A stretch of 28,848 nt of DNA from Porticoccus sp. (GTDB lineage Bacteria > Pseudomonadota > Gammaproteobacteria > Pseudomonadales > Porticoccaceae), in contig DRHD01000014.1 in the NCBI GenBank assembly GCA_011049795.1, positions 1 through 28,848 of the forward strand. Direction: 5' to 3'. Positions 8,543 to 16,818 of this stretch are shown here, one piece after another. The notes beneath the pieces are model-generated. The model ran no database searches. It worked only from the letters and a program-made list of their open reading frames with translations, and was not told the origin of the DNA. The translations under genes were made by a program, and so were the position numbers. How positions within the stretch are numbered: position 1 is the stretch's first letter; each line of letters starts with the position of its first letter.

Positions 8543-9082
8543 ATGAAAAAATTCCATGAATTGATTCTTGGCGGAGCCCGATCGGGGAAAAGCCGGTTGG
8601 CGGAACAGCGTGCCGAAGAAACCGGTTTGGAGCTGTTATATCTGGCCACGGCAACAGTGGGTGATGCCGAAATGTCAGAGCGAATTCGTCACCACCAAGC
8701 CCGCCGTAAAACCCAGTGGACATTATTGGAGGAACCTACTGAGTTGGCCGAGGTGCTTTCTCGACATCATCGGGAGGATCGTTGTATTTTGGTGGATTGT
8801 CTGACCCTGTGGATTAGTAATTGTTTGCATAAAAATTGTTGGGAGCAACAGCGGGATGCACTGTTAGCAGTACTACCAAATTTTCAGGGGCGGATTATTT
8901 TTGTGAGTAATGAAACCGGAATGGGTGTTGTTCCTATGGGTGAATTGTCTCGAAAATTTGTCGATGAAAGTGGTTTTTTCCATCAACAGCTGGCTTCACT
9001 CTGTGACCAGGTGACACTTACTGTGGCAGGGCTTCCCTTGTTGCTCAAACAGCCACTAAAAACGCCAGCTCGGGGAGATTAA
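8543..9082 (+). CDS. cobU: Adenosylcobinamide kinase / adenosylcobinamide-phosphate guanylyltransferase (CobU/CobP)
   Basis: Bifunctional enzyme that phosphorylates adenosylcobinamide and then transfers GMP to give AdoCbi-GDP, the activated acceptor for loop assembly. The 179 residues show the P-loop GGARSGKS (10-17), the RIRHHQARR segment (47-55) containing the histidine region guanylylated in the Salmonella enzyme, and the conserved VSNETGMGVVPMGELSRKF with DESGFFHQQLA. Full family length. It is followed by cobT with only one nucleotide between stop and start. Confidence 0.95.
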   Translation: MKKFHELILGGARSGKSRLAEQRAEETGLELLYLATATVGDAEMSERIRHHQARRKTQWTLLEEPTELAEVLSRHHREDRCILVDCLTLWISNCLHKNCWEQQRDALLAVLPNFQGRIIFVSNETGMGVVPMGELSRKFVDESGFFHQQLASLCDQVTLTVAGLPLLLKQPLKTPARGD

Positions 9083-9083
9083 T

Positions 9084-10121
9084 ATGGATTGGTGGTTAAA
9101 GCCTGTTGCAGAAATCTCTGCGTCAAGCCGAGAGGCGGCGTTGCTGCGTCAACAACAGTTAACCAAGCCAGCGGGGTCGTTGGGTGTGCTAGAAACCCTG
9201 GCGGTACAGTTTGCTGGCTGGCAGGGAAAGGAAAAACCTGAACTGAAACATATTGATATTCGAGTGTTTGCCGGTGATCACGGGGTGGTTGCGGAAGGTG
9301 TGTCGGCCTTTCCCCAAGCGGTAACTGTTGAAATGATCAAAAATTTTGCCCGTGGTGGAGCCGCTATCTCTGTTCTCGCCAGGCAATGGGGGACAAGTTT
9401 TAATGTGGTAAATATGGGGACGGTAGTCGCACCTCCAAATCATGAGTTAATTATTAATCGCCAACTGATGGAAGGAACAAACAACTTTTGTCAGATGCCG
9501 GCCATGGATGAAGATACAGTTAGGTGTGCGTTGGCCGAGGGTGCAGCACAGATTTCGACGAGCGCTGATTTATTTGTGGGCGGAGAAATGGGTATCGGCA
9601 ATACCACCGCCGCCGCGGCGCTCACCAGTGCTTTTCTTGATCTGCCATCAGAGGTGAGTGTTGGGCGTGGTACAGGGGTCGATGATGACGGTCTTGCTCA
9701 AAAGAGGGGGGCCGTCTCGAGAGCACTTAAACTTCATGAGCCGAATATGGTTACCCCATTTGACACCTTGAGGTGTCTTGGCGGTCTGGAAATTGCGGCG
9801 CTTACCGGTGCTTATATTTCTGCTGCGCAGCAGGGTGTCCCCTCGGTGGTGGATGGCTATATTTGTACTACTGCCGCATTGGCTGCATGTCGGCTGAACC
9901 CCGGAGTCCGAGACTGGTTATTATTTTCCCATTGCTCAGCAGAACCAGGACATCGTTATCTACTAGAGGCATTATCTGCCGAGCCATTGCTAAATTTAGG
10001 TTTGCGGCTGGGTGAAGGCAGTGGTGCGGCACTAGTCATTCCTCTTTTGCAGTCGGCCTGTCGGCTACATAGTGAAATGGCAACGTTTACTGAAGCCGGT
10101 GTCAGTGAGGAGAGCAGCTAG
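9084..10121 (+). CDS. cobT: Nicotinate-nucleotide:dimethylbenzimidazole phosphoribosyltransferase (CobT)
   Basis: Moves the phosphoribosyl group of nicotinate mononucleotide onto a lower-ligand base, normally 5,6-dimethylbenzimidazole, making alpha-ribazole phosphate. 345 residues, normal for CobT. Motifs are KPAGSLGVLE near the N-terminus, FAGDHGVVAEGVSAFPQ, GEMGIGNTTAAAAL, GRGTGVDDDGL, SAEPGHRYLLEAL, and LGEGSGAAL with the likely catalytic Glu311. The base is presumably supplied by BluB from the end of the same cluster. AGGAG-like GGGGAG lies before the ATG inside the end of cobU. Confidence 0.96.
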   Translation: MDWWLKPVAEISASSREAALLRQQQLTKPAGSLGVLETLAVQFAGWQGKEKPELKHIDIRVFAGDHGVVAEGVSAFPQAVTVEMIKNFARGGAAISVLARQWGTSFNVVNMGTVVAPPNHELIINRQLMEGTNNFCQMPAMDEDTVRCALAEGAAQISTSADLFVGGEMGIGNTTAAAALTSAFLDLPSEVSVGRGTGVDDDGLAQKRGAVSRALKLHEPNMVTPFDTLRCLGGLEIAALTGAYISAAQQGVPSVVDGYICTTAALAACRLNPGVRDWLLFSHCSAEPGHRYLLEALSAEPLLNLGLRLGEGSGAALVIPLLQSACRLHSEMATFTEAGVSEESS

Positions 10122-10123
10122 AG

Positions 10124-10753
10124 ATGACGATGGTCAATGAGGTAGTAACAACCATTGATGTATTGCGTCACGGCGCCTGTGAGGGTGGCGAAATCTATCG
10201 TGGCAGTATTGATGTGGCGCTTTCTACTGAAGGCTGGCAGCAAATGAGTTCTACTGTTGAGTCTTTAGGTCATTGGCAGAGAGTGGTGACATCCCCCATG
10301 CTCCGCTGTCGTCAGTTTGCTGAATATTATGCGGATAATGCGTCATTACCATTAATGACAGATGACCGGTTTCGGGAGATGGATTTTGGCGAATGGGAAG
10401 GTCGCAAGGTAAAAGAAGTCTGGCGGTCAGAGCCAGATCTGATAAAGGCCTATTACGATGATCCAGTGTCAGTGACGCCGCCTGGTGGTGAGCCTATATT
10501 AGACGTTCAGGCGCGTATTGTTTCTGCCTGGGAATCACTGTTGGACAGCCATGCCGGTGAGCGTATTTTATTGGTGGCACACAGTGGTGTGATTCGCCTG
10601 CTACTGGCCCATCTATTGAAAATGCCTCTGACATCAATTTCTACTCTGGATGTCCCCTACGCTTGTATAACCCGGCTGAAGGTTTTCCATCATGATTCCG
10701 GGAATATTCCTGTATTGCTTAGCCATAATCCAATGTTGGTTGCTGGCCAGTGA
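10124..10753 (+). CDS. cobC: Alpha-ribazole phosphatase, histidine phosphatase family (CobC)
   Basis: Removes the 5'-phosphate in the alpha-ribazole branch. The 209-residue sequence has the phosphohistidine motif LRHG (14-17), followed by the expected Arg of YRGS, the acid motif EMDFGEWEGR, and the second histidine in LLVAHSGVIRLLL. These are the hallmarks of the phosphoglycerate-mutase-like superfamily. The specific substrate is assigned from the position between cobT and cobS. The stop codon overlaps the GTG start of cobS by 4 nt. Confidence 0.88.
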   Translation: MTMVNEVVTTIDVLRHGACEGGEIYRGSIDVALSTEGWQQMSSTVESLGHWQRVVTSPMLRCRQFAEYYADNASLPLMTDDRFREMDFGEWEGRKVKEVWRSEPDLIKAYYDDPVSVTPPGGEPILDVQARIVSAWESLLDSHAGERILLVAHSGVIRLLLAHLLKMPLTSISTLDVPYACITRLKVFHHDSGNIPVLLSHNPMLVAGQ

Positions 10754-11529
10754 AAGAGCGTCTTATAAAAGACTGGCAGGCATTTTGTCTGGCCATGCAG
10801 TTTCTTACTATTTTACCGGTTCTGGGCTCCTCTCAGGTCAACCCCTCTCAGATCACTCCTGACATTCAGGGGCGGTCGTTACTTTGGTACCCGGCCATCG
10901 GTTTGATTCTGGGAGTATTACTAACACTATTGTGTGGGTTTTTACCCACCCCATTTTATTTGACTGCGGCAGTTGTTGTTGCCTTGTGGGTGGTGCTCAC
11001 TGGGGGCTTGCACCTGGATGGCTTGGCCGACTGTGCTGATGCCTGGATGGGTGGGCTGGGTGACCGAGAAAAGACCTTACGGTTAATGAAAGACCCTTTA
11101 TGTGGCTCCATGGGAGTGCTCTCTCTCATATTATTACTGTTACTTAAAACCACCGCACTGGCTGCGTTGATTTACGAAGGTTTATGGATGTGGTTGTGGG
11201 TTATACCGCTGCTCTCTCGATTGTCACTGTTACTGTTATTTCTTTCTACACCGTATGTTCGCCCGCAGGGGTTAGGTGAAATCCTGGCGCAGCATTTTCC
11301 CAAACCGTTAGTACGGGGATTATTGTTAGTGGTGAGTTTTTTGCTGATGCTAATAATGCCTTTCATACTTTGGGCGCTTTCTCTCGTGGTTGTTCTTCTG
11401 GTCTTTGGGTTTGTGCGGTTGACCGTATTAAAGCGACTTCAGGGGTTTACCGGTGATTGTGCAGGAGCCCAAGTGGAGCTAGTCGAAGCCGCTTTACTGA
11501 TAGCGGCTGTTTGTTTGGCGGCTGGGTAG
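10750..11529 (+). CDS. cobS: Adenosylcobinamide-GDP ribazoletransferase (cobalamin synthase, CobS)
   Basis: Inner-membrane enzyme joining AdoCbi-GDP with alpha-ribazole (or its phosphate) to give adenosylcobalamin (phosphate). 259 residues with several long hydrophobic segments. The conserved active-site stretch TGGLHLDGLADCADAW is followed by LRLMKDPLCGSMG. The GTG start at 10750 lies in the GTGA overlap with cobC, and no better start exists nearby. Full length for the family. Confidence 0.93.
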   Translation: MKERLIKDWQAFCLAMQFLTILPVLGSSQVNPSQITPDIQGRSLLWYPAIGLILGVLLTLLCGFLPTPFYLTAAVVVALWVVLTGGLHLDGLADCADAWMGGLGDREKTLRLMKDPLCGSMGVLSLILLLLLKTTALAALIYEGLWMWLWVIPLLSRLSLLLLFLSTPYVRPQGLGEILAQHFPKPLVRGLLLVVSFLLMLIMPFILWALSLVVVLLVFGFVRLTVLKRLQGFTGDCAGAQVELVEAALLIAAVCLAAG

Positions 11530-11543
11530 CAGGTGCCAGACAG

Positions 11544-12512
11544 ATGACCTTATTGGCGATTATTTTAGCATTGGTGCTCGACCAGCTATTGGGGGAGCCA
11601 AAACGTTTTCATCCCCTCGTTGGTTTTGGTCGATTAGCCAGCAGAGTTGAGCGGGGCATGAGAAAATATGCCATCAATGCGGATTCATCAAAGGTCCGTT
11701 GTCGCCTTGTTGGTATGGTCAGCTGGATTATATTGGTCCTCCCCCTAACAACGGCACTTAGCTGGCTTTTCAATGCAGAGAATCAACTTTTAGGATTATT
11801 GTCTGGCACGATCATTCTTTATCTTTGTATTGGCGGACGGAGTTTAGCCGAGCATGCCAGGGCGGTGGCGGTGCCTCTTTCTCAAAATGATATGGATGGT
11901 TCTCAAAATAATATAGACAGTGCCCGTAAACAATTGAGCAAAATAGTCAGCCGGGATACCACTGCACTGGATAAAAATGGCATTGCAAAGGCCACAGTGG
12001 AATCGGTATTAGAAAATGCCAGTGATGCGGTTTTAGCACCAATATTTTGGTTTGCGATTGCTGGTATTCCTGGCGTTCTGCTCTATCGTTTTTCCAATAC
12101 GCTGGATGCCATGTGGGGCTATAAAAACCAACGCTATCGATATTTTGGCTGGGTCGCTGCCCGTCTGGATGATGTGCTGAATTGGTTGCCGGCCCGCTGT
12201 TGTGCTCTGAGCTATGCGATAACGGGAACCTGGAAGTCTTCCATAAGCTGTTGGCAACGACAGGCGCAATACTGTGAAAGCCCTAATGCGGGGCCTGTGA
12301 TGGCATCGGGTGCTGGGGCCTTGGGCGTTTGTCTTGGTGGTTCTGCCCGTTATGACGGGTTAGACGTGATCCGGCCTGAGTTAGGTGAAGGTAGATTGGC
12401 AGGTTGTGAGGATATCGAAGCGGCGTTGGGCTTAGTATGGCGGGCGACCATTCTTTGGGTAGGGGTCATTGCCATAGCGCAGTTGTACTACATAGTGCAG
12501 GTGTTTTGGTGA
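11544..12512 (+). CDS. cbiB: Adenosylcobinamide-phosphate synthase (CbiB)
   Basis: Membrane protein that attaches (R)-1-amino-2-propanol phosphate (or its precursor) to adenosylcobyric acid. The reading frame is open upstream to 11457, but ATG at 11544 gives the usual family start MTLLAIILALVLDQLLGEP with KRFHPLVGFGRL after it. Other family motifs are SRDTTALDKNGIAKATVESV, FWFAIAGIPGVLLYR and GPVMASGAGALGV. 322 residues, normal. It follows cobS by 14 nt and completes the route by which CbiZ-derived adenosylcobyric acid is rebuilt. Confidence 0.93.
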   Translation: MTLLAIILALVLDQLLGEPKRFHPLVGFGRLASRVERGMRKYAINADSSKVRCRLVGMVSWIILVLPLTTALSWLFNAENQLLGLLSGTIILYLCIGGRSLAEHARAVAVPLSQNDMDGSQNNIDSARKQLSKIVSRDTTALDKNGIAKATVESVLENASDAVLAPIFWFAIAGIPGVLLYRFSNTLDAMWGYKNQRYRYFGWVAARLDDVLNWLPARCCALSYAITGTWKSSISCWQRQAQYCESPNAGPVMASGAGALGVCLGGSARYDGLDVIRPELGEGRLAGCEDIEAALGLVWRATILWVGVIAIAQLYYIVQVFW

Positions 12513-12535
12513 AAGCTCCTAATGGAGAGGCTTCT

Positions 12536-13564
12536 GTGGCATTGATGCACGGAGGTGATCTCTCTAAGGCTGCACGGGTATTTGGTATCGCCAAGGAGCA
12601 GTGGATAGATTTATCCACTGGTATTAGCCCGTGGAGTTGGCCCGTGCCTGAAGTGCCGGAGTCTGTTTGGAAGGCGTTGCCCGATGCAGGCGATGGGCTA
12701 GAGTCGGTAGCCGCCGATTATTATGGTTGTGACCCTGGTTTATTACTGGCTGTTCCCGGTTCCCAGTATGCCCTGCAGCATATTCCGTCTCATATTGATC
12801 GGGGGCGGGTGGCAATACCGGTTCGCGGGTATGGGGAACACCGGGTGGCTTGGTTAAAAGCCGGGCACGAGGTGGTGGGCTATAAAAATGTAGGGCAGCT
12901 AGCACAGTTGGTTGCCACCCGTGATGTGAAGCATGCCGTGGTGATTAACCCGAATAATCCCACGGGTGAAATGGTGGGACGGCAGCAGTTGATGGCCATG
13001 CAACAACAGCTACAATCTGCCGGTGGCTGGATGATTGTTGATGAAGCTTTTATCGATGCATTACCCGGACACAGTCTGGTGCCAGAATGTCCCCTGTCAG
13101 GTTTGGTGGTGTTGCGGTCAGTGGGTAAATTTTTTGGATTAGCGGGTCTGCGTCTGGGCTTTATCATGGCGCCTTCGACATTGTTGCAAACCTTAGTTGA
13201 TCATTTGCCACCCTGGCATGTCTCTCACCCGGCTCGATGGGCGGGCAAACAGGCACTGGCAGATACTGCTTGGCATCAAGTTCAGCGACAGCGGCTGGAA
13301 GTGAAGGCCAACACCTGGTGGCAGATATTGAGCGAGCAATTTCCTGAGCTAAGGTTGTCAGTGTCGCCCTTGTTTGTGAGTGGAGCGGGCGAGGCTGATT
13401 ATTGTGAAAGACTCTATCAAGTGTTGGGTCAGTGTGGTGTGCTGGTGAGGTTGTTTGACGAGATTAATGGTCAGCGGATGCTGCGGTTTGGATTACCCGG
13501 AGAAGAAGATTTGTCTAAGGTGATGGTGGTATTGAAGCAGGCGGCAGGAGAGCGGATATCTTAA
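12536..13564 (+). CDS. cobD: Threonine-phosphate decarboxylase-like aminotransferase (CobD; CobC of Pseudomonas naming)
   Basis: A pyridoxal-phosphate enzyme of fold type I that decarboxylates L-threonine O-3-phosphate to aminopropanol phosphate, the arm used by CbiB. Motifs are HGGDLSKAARVFG at the N-terminus, DLSTGISPWSWPVP, VINPNNPTGE, the VDEAF pair of the cofactor site, and the Schiff-base Lys198 in SVGKFFGLAGLRLGF. Three GTG/ATG starts compete. GTG 12536 has a strong GGAGAGG 5 nt upstream and gives an N-terminus like other members. GTG 12509 overlaps the cbiB stop (GTGA), and ATG 12545 is also possible. About 342 residues. Confidence 0.88.
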   Translation: MALMHGGDLSKAARVFGIAKEQWIDLSTGISPWSWPVPEVPESVWKALPDAGDGLESVAADYYGCDPGLLLAVPGSQYALQHIPSHIDRGRVAIPVRGYGEHRVAWLKAGHEVVGYKNVGQLAQLVATRDVKHAVVINPNNPTGEMVGRQQLMAMQQQLQSAGGWMIVDEAFIDALPGHSLVPECPLSGLVVLRSVGKFFGLAGLRLGFIMAPSTLLQTLVDHLPPWHVSHPARWAGKQALADTAWHQVQRQRLEVKANTWWQILSEQFPELRLSVSPLFVSGAGEADYCERLYQVLGQCGVLVRLFDEINGQRMLRFGLPGEEDLSKVMVVLKQAAGERIS

Positions 13565-13575
13565 AAATCCTGGCT

Positions 13576-14478
13576 ATGTACAAAAAGTTAGTCTGGCTGG
13601 CGGTGGTTTGCTCCACCCTTTGTATTCCCGTGCTAGCGAGTGCAGAAATACGCCTGAAAGATGCCATGAACCGCGAGGTGGTTCTGGCTCAACCGGCACA
13701 GCGAATCGTGAGTTTAGCGCCACATATCACGGAAATACTTTTTGCTGCCGGTGCGGGTGAACAGTTAGTGGGTGCCGTCAGTTATAGTGATTACCCTGAG
13801 GCGGCAAAAAAAATTCCTCGCGTCGGCGCCTACAGCAATATCAGTTATGAGTCGGTCGTGGCGTTAAATCCTGATTTAGTGATTGTCTGGCAAAGCGGTA
13901 ATGGCGATGAGGTGGTGCAGCGGTTGGCGTCACTGGGTCTTAACCTCTATGTTACCCAGCCAGACAAGCTTGAGGATGTTGCCCTGTCTTTGCGCCATAT
14001 GGGTATTCTGTCAGGCAATGTTAAACAGGGTGACATCGCAGCAGATAAATTTCGGTCAAGATTAACTGAGCTCAAAAATACTTACAGCCAGCAGTCGACC
14101 GTAGATGTTTATTATCAGATTTGGAATGAGCCGATGATGACCATGAACGGCAAGCATTTGATTTCCGATGTGATCCGGTTATGTGGTGGGCACAATGTTT
14201 TTTCTGATGCATTGCCGTTGGTGCCCAGAATCAGTGTGGAGTCGGTGGTGAGAGCCAACCCTGAGGTGATTATTGCCAGTGGTATGGGGCAGTCGCGACC
14301 CGAGTGGCTAGATGATTGGCGGGACTGGACCGCTATTGATGCCGTACATAATGAACAATTGTATTTTATTCCGCCGGAGTTACTGCAACGGCACACCCCG
14401 CGAATCATTCAAGGGGCAGAACAAATGTGTGCATTTCTGGAGCAGGCACGGGATCAGCGTGCGCTAGCTAATCATTAA
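13576..14478 (+). CDS. btuF: Periplasmic vitamin B12-binding protein (BtuF)
   Basis: 300 residues with a clear signal peptide (about 1-23, hydrophobic LVWLAVVCSTLCIPVLA, cleavage after ASA). The mature protein begins with EIRLKDAMNREVVL and continues with the typical PAQRIVSLAPHITEILFAAG, GAVSYSDYPEAAKKIPRVG and ESVVALNPDLVIVW. It should capture corrinoid in the periplasm and deliver it to BtuCD, encoded about 5 kb upstream in the same cluster. It contrasts with the signal-less paralogue at 5097. It lies 11 nt after cobD. Confidence 0.93.
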   Translation: MYKKLVWLAVVCSTLCIPVLASAEIRLKDAMNREVVLAQPAQRIVSLAPHITEILFAAGAGEQLVGAVSYSDYPEAAKKIPRVGAYSNISYESVVALNPDLVIVWQSGNGDEVVQRLASLGLNLYVTQPDKLEDVALSLRHMGILSGNVKQGDIAADKFRSRLTELKNTYSQQSTVDVYYQIWNEPMMTMNGKHLISDVIRLCGGHNVFSDALPLVPRISVESVVRANPEVIIASGMGQSRPEWLDDWRDWTAIDAVHNEQLYFIPPELLQRHTPRIIQGAEQMCAFLEQARDQRALANH

Positions 14479-14540
14479 TAGAGTGCTGTTTACCGTAGAT
14501 GGTTTACGGCAGAGAAAGATGTAATAGAGAGCAGGAGTTT

Positions 14541-15266
14541 ATGGTGAAAGGCTTTTACGAAACCTTATTTAATCGTCGAGATGTTCGTGGGGAATTCCGT
14601 GGAGATACTATACCCGATGACGTCTTGGCCCGATTACTGATAGCCGCTCACCATGCACCATCGGTTGGGTTGTCCCAGCCCTGGAATTTTATTGTTGTTC
14701 AGAGCGACGAGACCAAAGCTCGGGTTCACCGGGAATTTTGTAAGGCCAATGACGAAGCCGCCAACCTATTTGAAGGAGAGCGGCAACAGCAATACCATCA
14801 GTTAAAGTTACAGGGCATCCTAGAAGCGCCAGTAAACCTATGCGTGACTTGTGATCGCACCCGCGGAGGTGAGGTTGTGCTAGGCCGGACTCATCAGCGA
14901 GATATGGATCTGTATAGCACAGTCTGTGCTGTACAAAATCTTTGGTTGGCTGCTCGAGCTGAAGGGCTTGGAATGGGTTGGGTATCTATTATCAAGCCTG
15001 AGGCATTGAGTGATATCTTTCAATTGCCAGAGTCCGTTGTCCCTATTGCCTACCTGTGTCTGGGCTACGTGGATTTTTTCCATGAACGGCCAGAGCTGGA
15101 AGAGAAGGGTTGGGAAAAACGTGCAGCGTTGAAGGAATTAGTTTTCTTAGAACGTTGGGGCCAAAGCCCCAGTGATAGCCGATTATTTGATGCATTGGAT
15201 TCGCAGCAAGACTGGCCGCTAAATTTTATGCTTCCATCTCAGGCTAAGTATGAGAGTGGGGACTAG
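14541..15266 (+). CDS. bluB: 5,6-dimethylbenzimidazole synthase (BluB)
   Basis: Flavin-dependent, oxygen-requiring enzyme that breaks down FMNH2 to 5,6-dimethylbenzimidazole, the lower ligand of true cobalamin. The open frame begins at 14499, but ATG at 14541 has AGGAG 4 nt upstream and gives the usual start MVKGFYETLFNRRDVRGEF. Nitroreductase-fold motifs follow: AAHHAPSVGLSQPWNFIVV, the RDMDLYSTVCAVQNLWLAARAEG region seen in segments, and GMGWVSIIKPEAL. 241 residues. It is the last gene of the B12 cluster, and a strong terminator follows about 50 nt after the stop. Its presence implies aerobic synthesis of the cell's own lower ligand. Confidence 0.94.
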   Translation: MVKGFYETLFNRRDVRGEFRGDTIPDDVLARLLIAAHHAPSVGLSQPWNFIVVQSDETKARVHREFCKANDEAANLFEGERQQQYHQLKLQGILEAPVNLCVTCDRTRGGEVVLGRTHQRDMDLYSTVCAVQNLWLAARAEGLGMGWVSIIKPEALSDIFQLPESVVPIAYLCLGYVDFFHERPELEEKGWEKRAALKELVFLERWGQSPSDSRLFDALDSQQDWPLNFMLPSQAKYESGD

Positions 15267-15316
15267 CCATAGTGATGTGGTGCCTGTTTTTATTGTAGGA
15301 ATATAAATAGGGACAC

Positions 15317-15347
15317 AAAAAAGCCGCCTAGTAGCAGGCGGCTTTTT
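15317..15347 (+). terminator. Bidirectional rho-independent terminator between bluB and amt
   Basis: GCCGCCT (15323-15329) and AGGCGGC (15336-15342) form a 7-bp GC-rich stem with a 6-nt loop, with TTTTT after it and AAAAAA before it. Read on either strand it is a stem followed by a T-run. It should stop the B12 cluster transcript from the left and amt from the right. Confidence 0.92.
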
Positions 15348-15374
15348 ATTATTGCTTAACAGTCGTAACTACTA

Positions 15375-16685
15375 TTAAAGATCGTAGCCGCGTTCATCGT
15401 GTTGCGACAGATCCAGACCGTAGGTCTCTTGTTCAGCATCTACCCGTAGGCCGACCATCATATCTACCAGCTTCAAGATCACGTAGGTGACCACAGCGGT
15501 ATAGACCAGTACGGAAACCACGCCAATCACCTGTACTTTCAGTTGGGAGATCATCGCCATGCCTTCGGCATAGCCTTGCCCACTGAAGACGCCCAGTTCA
15601 GATGAAACAAAAAATCCCGCGAGCAAGGTACCCAAAATACCACCTACACCGTGTACAGGAAAAACATCCAGTGAGTCATCAATCTTAAATTTCTGCTTGA
15701 TAAGCTGGGTGGCATAGTAACAAATGATACCGGCACTAAAACCGATTACCAGCGCGCCACCTGGACCAACAAAGCCAGAGGCTGGAGTGATGGTGCCGAG
15801 CCCAGCCACCATGCCGGTAACAATACCCAGAACAGAGGGTTTTCCGTGTTTCACCCACTCCATCATCATCCAGGCCAGCGCGCCGGTGGCGGCGGAGATA
15901 TGAGTAACCAACATGGCCATGCCCGCGTCACCGTTTGCCGCTAATGCTGAACCGGCATTAAAGCCAAACCAGCCCACCCAAAGCATACCGGCACCGGCGA
16001 CCGTCATGGTCAAGTTGTGGGGTGTCATGGCGTGTTGTTGGAACCCTTTGCGGTTGCCTATAACCAGTGCAGTAACCAATGCGGCAGTACCTGCTGTGAT
16101 GTGTACGACGGTGCCTCCGGCAAAATCCAGAAGGCCCATTTCTTGTAGCCAACCGCCACCCCAAACCCAATGGGTGATTGGGACATAAACCACCAACAGC
16201 CAGATGCAGCTAAAAATCATAACGGCAGAGAATTTCATCCGCTCAGCAAATGCACCAATAATGAGAACCGGTGTAATAATGGCAAAGGTCATTTGGAACA
16301 TGACAAAGACAGATTCAGGGATGTCACCCGCTAGGGTCTCTTCCATGACCTTGCCCAGCATGAAGTTATCAAGGCTGCCAATCCAACTGTTCATTGAACC
16401 GCCATCAGTAAATGCCAGGCTGTATCCACAAATTAGCCATATCAGTGAGGCGGCACAGGTGATGGCAAAGCATTGCATCAGTATTGATAGAACATTCTTA
16501 ACGCGAACCAAGCCACCGTAAAAAAGGGCTAGACCGGGAATGGTCATAAACAGAACTAGCGCTGTTGCTGTGAGGATCCAGGCAGTATTGGCACCATCAA
16601 GGCCATCCGCATGCCCTAAAGTGGGAAGCGTTAGGCCCAACAGCAGGGCATAGAAAGCAGAATTTCGATTAAGACATTTCAGCAT
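15375..16685 (-). CDS. amtB: Ammonium transporter (Amt/AmtB family)
   Basis: 436-residue inner-membrane channel for ammonium/ammonia. The frame is open up to 16730, but ATG at 16685 has AGGACG 7-8 nt upstream and starts a cleavable signal sequence (LKCLNRNSAFYALLLGLTLP, ending near GHA) as in other Amt proteins. Motifs include LFYGGLVRVKNVLS, the two pore histidines in VVHITAGTAALV and FPVHGVGGILGTLLAG, GGWLQEMGLLDFAGG and WVGWFGFNAGSALAA. About eleven membrane helices are expected. No glnK (PII) gene accompanies it, unlike the common glnK-amtB pair. A sigma-54 promoter match and a hairpin-rich leader lie upstream, suggesting control by nitrogen status. Confidence 0.95.
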   Translation of the reverse strand: MLKCLNRNSAFYALLLGLTLPTLGHADGLDGANTAWILTATALVLFMTIPGLALFYGGLVRVKNVLSILMQCFAITCAASLIWLICGYSLAFTDGGSMNSWIGSLDNFMLGKVMEETLAGDIPESVFVMFQMTFAIITPVLIIGAFAERMKFSAVMIFSCIWLLVVYVPITHWVWGGGWLQEMGLLDFAGGTVVHITAGTAALVTALVIGNRKGFQQHAMTPHNLTMTVAGAGMLWVGWFGFNAGSALAANGDAGMAMLVTHISAATGALAWMMMEWVKHGKPSVLGIVTGMVAGLGTITPASGFVGPGGALVIGFSAGIICYYATQLIKQKFKIDDSLDVFPVHGVGGILGTLLAGFFVSSELGVFSGQGYAEGMAMISQLKVQVIGVVSVLVYTAVVTYVILKLVDMMVGLRVDAEQETYGLDLSQHDERGYDL

Positions 16686-16703
16686 GGTTCTCGTCCTAGT
16701 TTT

Positions 16704-16722
16704 ATGCACTAAAATAGCGCAT
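16704..16722 (-). promoter_or_regulatory. Leader hairpin 2 of amt mRNA
   Basis: Read on the minus strand, ATGCGCTA and TAGTGCAT can pair over 8 positions (one G-U) around a TTT loop. It ends about 18 nt before the amt start and just before the ribosome site. It could modulate translation or mRNA stability; no function is known from the sequence alone. Confidence 0.4.
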
Positions 16723-16723
16723 A

Positions 16724-16766
16724 GAATCACTCCATATCGTATTGTGGCACCAATATGGAGCGATTC
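16724..16766 (-). promoter_or_regulatory. Leader hairpin 1 of amt mRNA (long imperfect inverted repeat)
   Basis: GAATC plus CTCCATAT (16724-16737, one mismatch position) pairs with ATATGGAG plus GATTC (16753-16766), giving a 13-of-14 stem with a 15-nt loop. It lies between the predicted sigma-54 start site and the amt start codon, so it would be transcribed. As DNA it could alternatively be a protein-binding dyad. Confidence 0.5.
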
Positions 16767-16818
16767 TTGTTAATTATTGGCCGCTATCGGGCCTTTTAAA
16801 GCATTCTCTGAAAGTACC

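Noticed and set aside
11457..11543. 29-codon extension of CbiB into cobS
   Set aside because: It overlaps the end of cobS. The ATG at 11544 gives the standard CbiB N-terminus.
14490..14514. Attenuator between btuF and bluB (CCGTA/TACGG hairpin)
   Set aside because: The stem is only 5 bp and no T-run follows; chance is likely.
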